From a virus, in IMG/VR virus record IMGVR_UViG_3300013372_002174, positions 1 through 29,015 of that record: DNA of 29,015 nucleotides. One strand, given 5' to 3'. Position numbers and translations under genes: made by a program. Positions 12,501 to 18,500 of this stretch are shown piece by piece; the stretch's first letter is position 1, and each line of letters starts with the position of its first letter. Under the pieces are notes generated by a model. It saw nothing but the letters and a program-made list of their open reading frames with translations. It was not told the DNA's origin and did not search any database.

Positions 12501-15500
12501 GGTTCGGGTAGAAAGCATACAGCTCAGGGTGGGTTATGATATCACCAAGCGTGTAGCCCTTCGAATTGAAGCTGCGGTAGAACTCGTCATACAGGCTGGC
12601 GTCAACCGGGACTGCAGAGTCAGACACAAGCGTATCCAGCGTCTGGTCTATGAGCTTATTCAGCTTATCATCCGCATTATAGATGCCTGCGGTAAGCATT
12701 CCATCAAGCCGGCCGCCAAACTTCTGCAAGCTAAGCTCGGCCTTCCTATCTGAAATCTCAAAGTAATCGTAGCTGTTGCCGAAGTGATCTACCATCCTAC
12801 CAATAAGGCCCAGCTTTTCCATCTCGCGCTTCCTAATGTCGTCGAGCTTGGCTATAGCTTGGCTGCCGGTAAGCATCATCAGCTTGGATGACTGGACAGA
12901 GTCTATCTTCTTTGAGCCATAGCCTACACCCATAATGCTGCCTTGGCCATCCACAGGACCATCAAGCGTCCTGACGGCCATCCTGAAGTCGCCATCAACG
13001 TCGGCGACGCTGCCGGTCCTTATGAACTGCCTAAGCATGTCCACGTACCTAGAGCCGGCACCGGGAGCCTTGGCGGTATCAACACCAAGCTTCTCGAGTA
13101 GCCTGTTGGCGCTTCCGTTAGACGGGAATGAATCAGAGTCTAGACTATGCTTAAAGTAGTTCTCCTGAGCCGCGAGGTACTGGCCTATCCTAAGGACGCC
13201 AGCCATGTGGGAGTTATGATCTGAGGATACTGTGTCGGCGTAGCCAGCTACCACCTGCTCCACGAACATCATATTATCTCCGTACACACCGGCTTCCTTG
13301 AGCATGGAGGATATCTCTCCAGACCTGATCTCTCCTCCGTTTATCATATCTTCCTCAACCTTCCTCATGATACCCATGGCCTGAGCTAGCGACATGTGGG
13401 CGAGAAGCGTTTCCTTGGTAGCCTCCTTGGCGTCAGGCATCATGGCCATTAGCTTAGCTGGGCCATCTTTGCTTGCGAAGAACTGCAAGGCCATGGGAGG
13501 CATGATACCATCCCAAGCGTTGCCGCCCGGTATGATAGAACCAGCGCCCCGCTTAAGGCTGCTTGGGTCTATAGTGCTCATAGCCTTACCGCTAGTGTTA
13601 GACATGAACGCCCTAACCTCAGTTGAGGTGCCGACGATATGCGACACGTCAGCGATGCTTATTGCATGACTGCTAGATCCTTTTGGCTGTGCAGCTATCA
13701 TGGCAGGTATGCCACTAGAGCCGACGTGCATGCCTCGCTCCTCGGCTATCCTTAGAGCCCTGCCCGGAGGCTGCCTGTTCACATTAACAGGAACATAGGC
13801 AATGTTACGCTTCTTCGCCTGCCCGTTAATGGAAGTCGAAGTAACCACTTCTCCAATACTCGGAGGCAGGGTATAGAAATCCATGCCCTGATGATGGCCT
13901 CCATTAAATAGTCCGCTCTTAGCCCTGATTTCACTCATGCCCGGCTTCATACCCCTATCGTCAAGCGTCCTCATCTCATGGAAGATAAGGCTAGAGTCAT
14001 TGGTGACCCTCATGATCAAAGACAAAACGCGGATGTAATCCCTCTGGTGGTCGGCCAAGGACTCGCGGTCACCCTTGCCAATCTCCTTGGTGATCTCGCG
14101 CAGCGCGGTGAACAAATTGGTCATGGACACCACTGTCTGGACGTCCGGATTGGAAAAATCAGCTATGACAGCAGACGTGATAAAGCCCTTCTTAGCCCCA
14201 GACTCCTGCCTAAGCTTGCCCTGCTTGTCAAAGAAGCCAGCTACCGACTTCTGGAACATGCCACCGCCGGCCGCCAGTCGCTTTACTGCAGCGCTGTAGT
14301 CAGAGATAAGCTGCTTGGCTATGCCTTCTCGCATTGGTTTATTGGCATTGGCGTACTCGACATCGTCTACGCCAGTCGGCCTGTGTTTCTCCGCTTGGAA
14401 CAGGTAGCTTTCGATGGCTCCCTGTATGTCCCTGATCCCGGTGTTAGATGAATGGAACTCTAGGAACTCCCCAGCGCGGCCACCTGCCTGCATGAGGGCG
14501 TTCATAATGCGAGGACGCATCTTGGGGTCAGGAGTTAGGGCCGACACATCCAGATACACGGGAGGCATGCCTCCGAGCTTATCGCCGTAAGCTTGCCGCG
14601 CGGCTGATTTTATCGCTGCTCCTATTGCCATGCCTTCAATGTCAGGCAGCGAAGCCATAGACTCATCGACCTCGATGGCGTTAAGCGCAGCTTGCCAGTG
14701 ATCTGGCACACTGATGACGCCCTTGGTAAACGTAGACGGGTTGAATGAAGACGTTGATTGGCCGCGCTGCTTAGACCTATTGGTCTTGGTGGGGTCGCCT
14801 GCTTCAAAGAACGACCAATCTATGTCGGCACCTAATTGGGCCATGCCCTCTCCGTGCTTAGCTAGCAGCTTAGATATGTTTTCATCCCTAGTATCTCTGT
14901 CCCCGCCGGCCGCTTCGGCCATAAGCTCTCCCATCCTCCTGTAACTCTGGATTGCGGATGCCGTCATAGCCGTAGGAAGGTTTACCTTACCGGCCTTATG
15001 GAGGGCGTTGTACTTGACCGCTATGGCCATACGACGCGCAAGCTGATCAGACAGTAGCTCCTTGTCGGTGTTGTACAGATGCCTAAACCAAGACCTATCA
15101 ACACGCAGTAGCTCATTCTGGAATGTGCCAACCACTTCCGTACCCCTAGCTACGCCGGTGTCTTCATCTGCAAAAGCTATCTGGGTGTCCCTCATGGACA
15201 CGTCATACTTCTTGCCATCAACCTCGATGGTGGTGTTAAAGTCTCCGGCAGCTTCCCCGAGTATTTCTACCAGCGGGACAAACTTCTTGGAGAAAGAGCT
15301 CTCAACGTCACCAAGAGGATTGGAGTACCTTGCGCCGGAATCCTTGGATGCGTACTCAAACAAGTGATCAACCGCGCTCTTGCCGCCATGGTTAGATTCC
15401 TTGACGCGCTTAACCAGACCGGAGAGCTGATACCTAACGTGAATATTTAGCGACTCAGTCGTGGACTCTAGCTTAGCTAGTGCGTCGTCGTGGGGGCTTG

Positions 15501-18500
15501 ACACGTTAATCATGTCATCAGACGAAGGCTGCAGGTCGGCTTCGTTAATGTGAGCTGCTTCAGCTCCAGCTCGCTTCATGGCGGCCTTGGCCGTCTTGAA
15601 TACGCTTATCTTGATGCCGAACGGATCATAGAGGGCGAAGCCAGTCTTGGTCTCATAGACCTCGAACCCGTTGTTATCCTTGAGGTACTTCTTGCCATTA
15701 CCGATATCACGCTCGGTGAATCCGGTGATCTGGAAGTTGCGAGCTATGCCATCATATCCCTGAACGTGGACGAATGGGAAGGGCTGCACCTTGCTGTGCA
15801 CGTTCCAAGATGTCGGGTGAATCTTAACGTCCGCGAGCGTATCGAAACGCATCGTGTAGAAAGGCCTGTTGGGGTCATCCGCTCCACCGATGTATCCATC
15901 CTGAGGGGTATTGATGAAGGCGTCATCCTTGCGCTTACGGCCGCCAAAGGCTTCGTACATTATATCCCTAACGCGCTCAGCCCTGTCGCCGTACTCAGCC
16001 CTGAATAGATCAGCGCTCGGAACCTTAGCTCCATTGAGGCCAGACTGGTTGGATACGTACAGGTTGAACCTGTCTACGAACTCGGAGAAGTTGCCATTGA
16101 ACATACTCCTGACATCAGCCCGCTTAAAGGTCTTCATCAGCCTGCGGTTCACGGCAGCAACGTCGACGGAGTGGATCAGGATGCCGCCCTTGGCCGCGCG
16201 CAGAGGGTTGCCCTCCGAGTCGTGCGTCTTGAGGGTTACCTCAACCGAGTAAGGCATGAAGGTCCTGTAAGTAACAGGGACATCAGAGCCAGTAAGCCTG
16301 AACACGCCGCCGGCCTTGCGAACCTGCTTGCTGTGCGCGAGTAGGGTTCCGGTCATGACATTGAACGTCACGTCGCCCATGCGGTTCTTTTCAGCTATCT
16401 TTACTATCGCGGAAAGCTCGTTGAACTCCTGAGGCGTCAGGGCTCCAGAGGACTGGATGGCAGCCATCGTCTCGGCGTTAGCGGTCTCAAGCCTGAGCTT
16501 AACTGAGCCATCAGGCATAGACTCGATGACGGGCCTGACGTCTTCGCTTACGCCCTGCATGGCGCTGAGTATCTTGTTGGCCTGAATCTGGGAGGCCTCG
16601 TCGAGCTCCGAAGGAGACTTGAGCCTCATGCCGCCAGTAGGCAGCGACTTAAATAGGTGCACCTTGCCGTGCTCCTTTGCGAAAGCTTCCTGACGCATTG
16701 GATCAAGGGTTGATACCAGAACCTCAGACCTAGCGTACGCCTGCTTGAGTACGGACTCGACCCATGAGTCCATGCCCGGAGTCCTGACAACGACGCCGTC
16801 GTCAAACATGTAAGTCTCGATAGCCGGGTTGCCATTGTCGTCTAGCATCCTAGGGCTGCCGTCAGCGTTGGTGAACTTGGCCTTAATCTCTACGCCAGCT
16901 TCTTCGAGTGAGGAGAGTATGCGGCTGTTCTTCCTAGCTGCCCTGTTCTCGGCCCATGACCTGAGCAAGTTGCGCGCGGCCGGGTCCTTGACGTACTTGT
17001 CTACCGGGAAAACATTAGAGGTGCCAGAAGCGTAGTAGGCAAAAGCTTCCTCGGCCATATTAGTGGCCATCTGGAAGTCGCCTACCACCTCCATCTTCTG
17101 CATGTCCACTCCCCTACTGAGGTGGCCACGCATACGGCTAAGCAGTCCGCCGTAAAAACCCTTGGCGTTTTCACTTATCCTTTTGATCATCTCTGGATCG
17201 CTTGGCTTGCCGTTAGCATTCCAATCCCTAGCGGCTCCATAGCTGGTCATAAGGGATTCCCACGCGGCATCAGGCATGACTCCCATGTCCTTTGAGGTCC
17301 CGAATATGCGGCTAGCGTAGGCCGGATTAAAGACGTCACCCATGTATCGGCCGGTTTCCTTATCGATCACAGAATCCATCTCGGCGTTCGCTTCCACCAC
17401 GGACCTAAAGAGGGCGTGGGAGATTTCGTGGCGGCCGGTGGTAGGCTTATACAGGTCTGAGTTGATGGCTATCAGCCTCTTAACTGTGCCGTCATTCAAG
17501 GTTACCTTCTCGAACATGCCGGCCGCAGACCCCATAGCCCTGAACGACTCCATGAGCTTATCATAGTCGCTACCCTTAACATTGGACTCAGCTAGGATGT
17601 TGCTGAACTCCTGATCACTTTTGCCAAAGAAGAACATGACATTCCCTTCTCCGACAAGGCTGGCTTCGTGCGCAACCAGCGTTGATATGTGCGAGAGCTC
17701 TATGGAGCTAGTCCTTAGGTCTCCGAAAGAATTGACATGGTTATAGAACCGCTTGGCCATCTCCATGCTAGTTGGTCCGGCTATGCGGCCAAACGCCGGC
17801 ACCACGTAGTCCCTGAAATTATCAACAACCCTAGAGTCCTGAGGAGTGTAGTAGCTGTACGAGTGAAGGTGCCTTATAGTTCCCGAGAGACCTCCCCACG
17901 CTGTACCCATTGCAAGGCCGGCGCCAGTGCCCTCACTCGGAGAGTTCGCATAGCCAAGCGCTGCACCGAACATGCCATCACGGAATGCAGTCTTTAGCGC
18001 GGCGCCAGATAGAGACGGAGCCCATCCAACAGTAGCGTTGATACCCTTCGCAAGCATTTGAGCCTCGCGAGACATGGCGTCTGCGCCCTTAGCTGTGCCG
18101 GCTGCAAGACGTTCAAGCGTGGTGGCGCCAAGCGAGTCGGCCCTGACCATAGTCTTGCCAAGGGCCCTATCAACCATGTCAGCTCCAGCCACCTGCATGA
18201 CTTCACCTAAAGCTTCAGCTCCGAAGCTACGCATGAATCCCATTGCAGGATGCACGGCAGTAGATCCAAGTAGTGTGGCGCCAGCTTCGACTATTTCAGC
18301 TGTAGCCATGTTGCGAACGGCGTTGCCGGCGTAGTCTCCAGCCATCTGTGTGGCAGCCTGACTGGTTCCGTATATTGCCTTAAAGGGTGCCTTAACCGCG
18401 CTTCCGGTAGCTTCGAGCGCACCGCCAGCTACACGCTGACCGAAGGCCTGATATCGGCTAGTGGTTGCCTGAATCCATGAGTCGGCCATCTTTGCAGACT

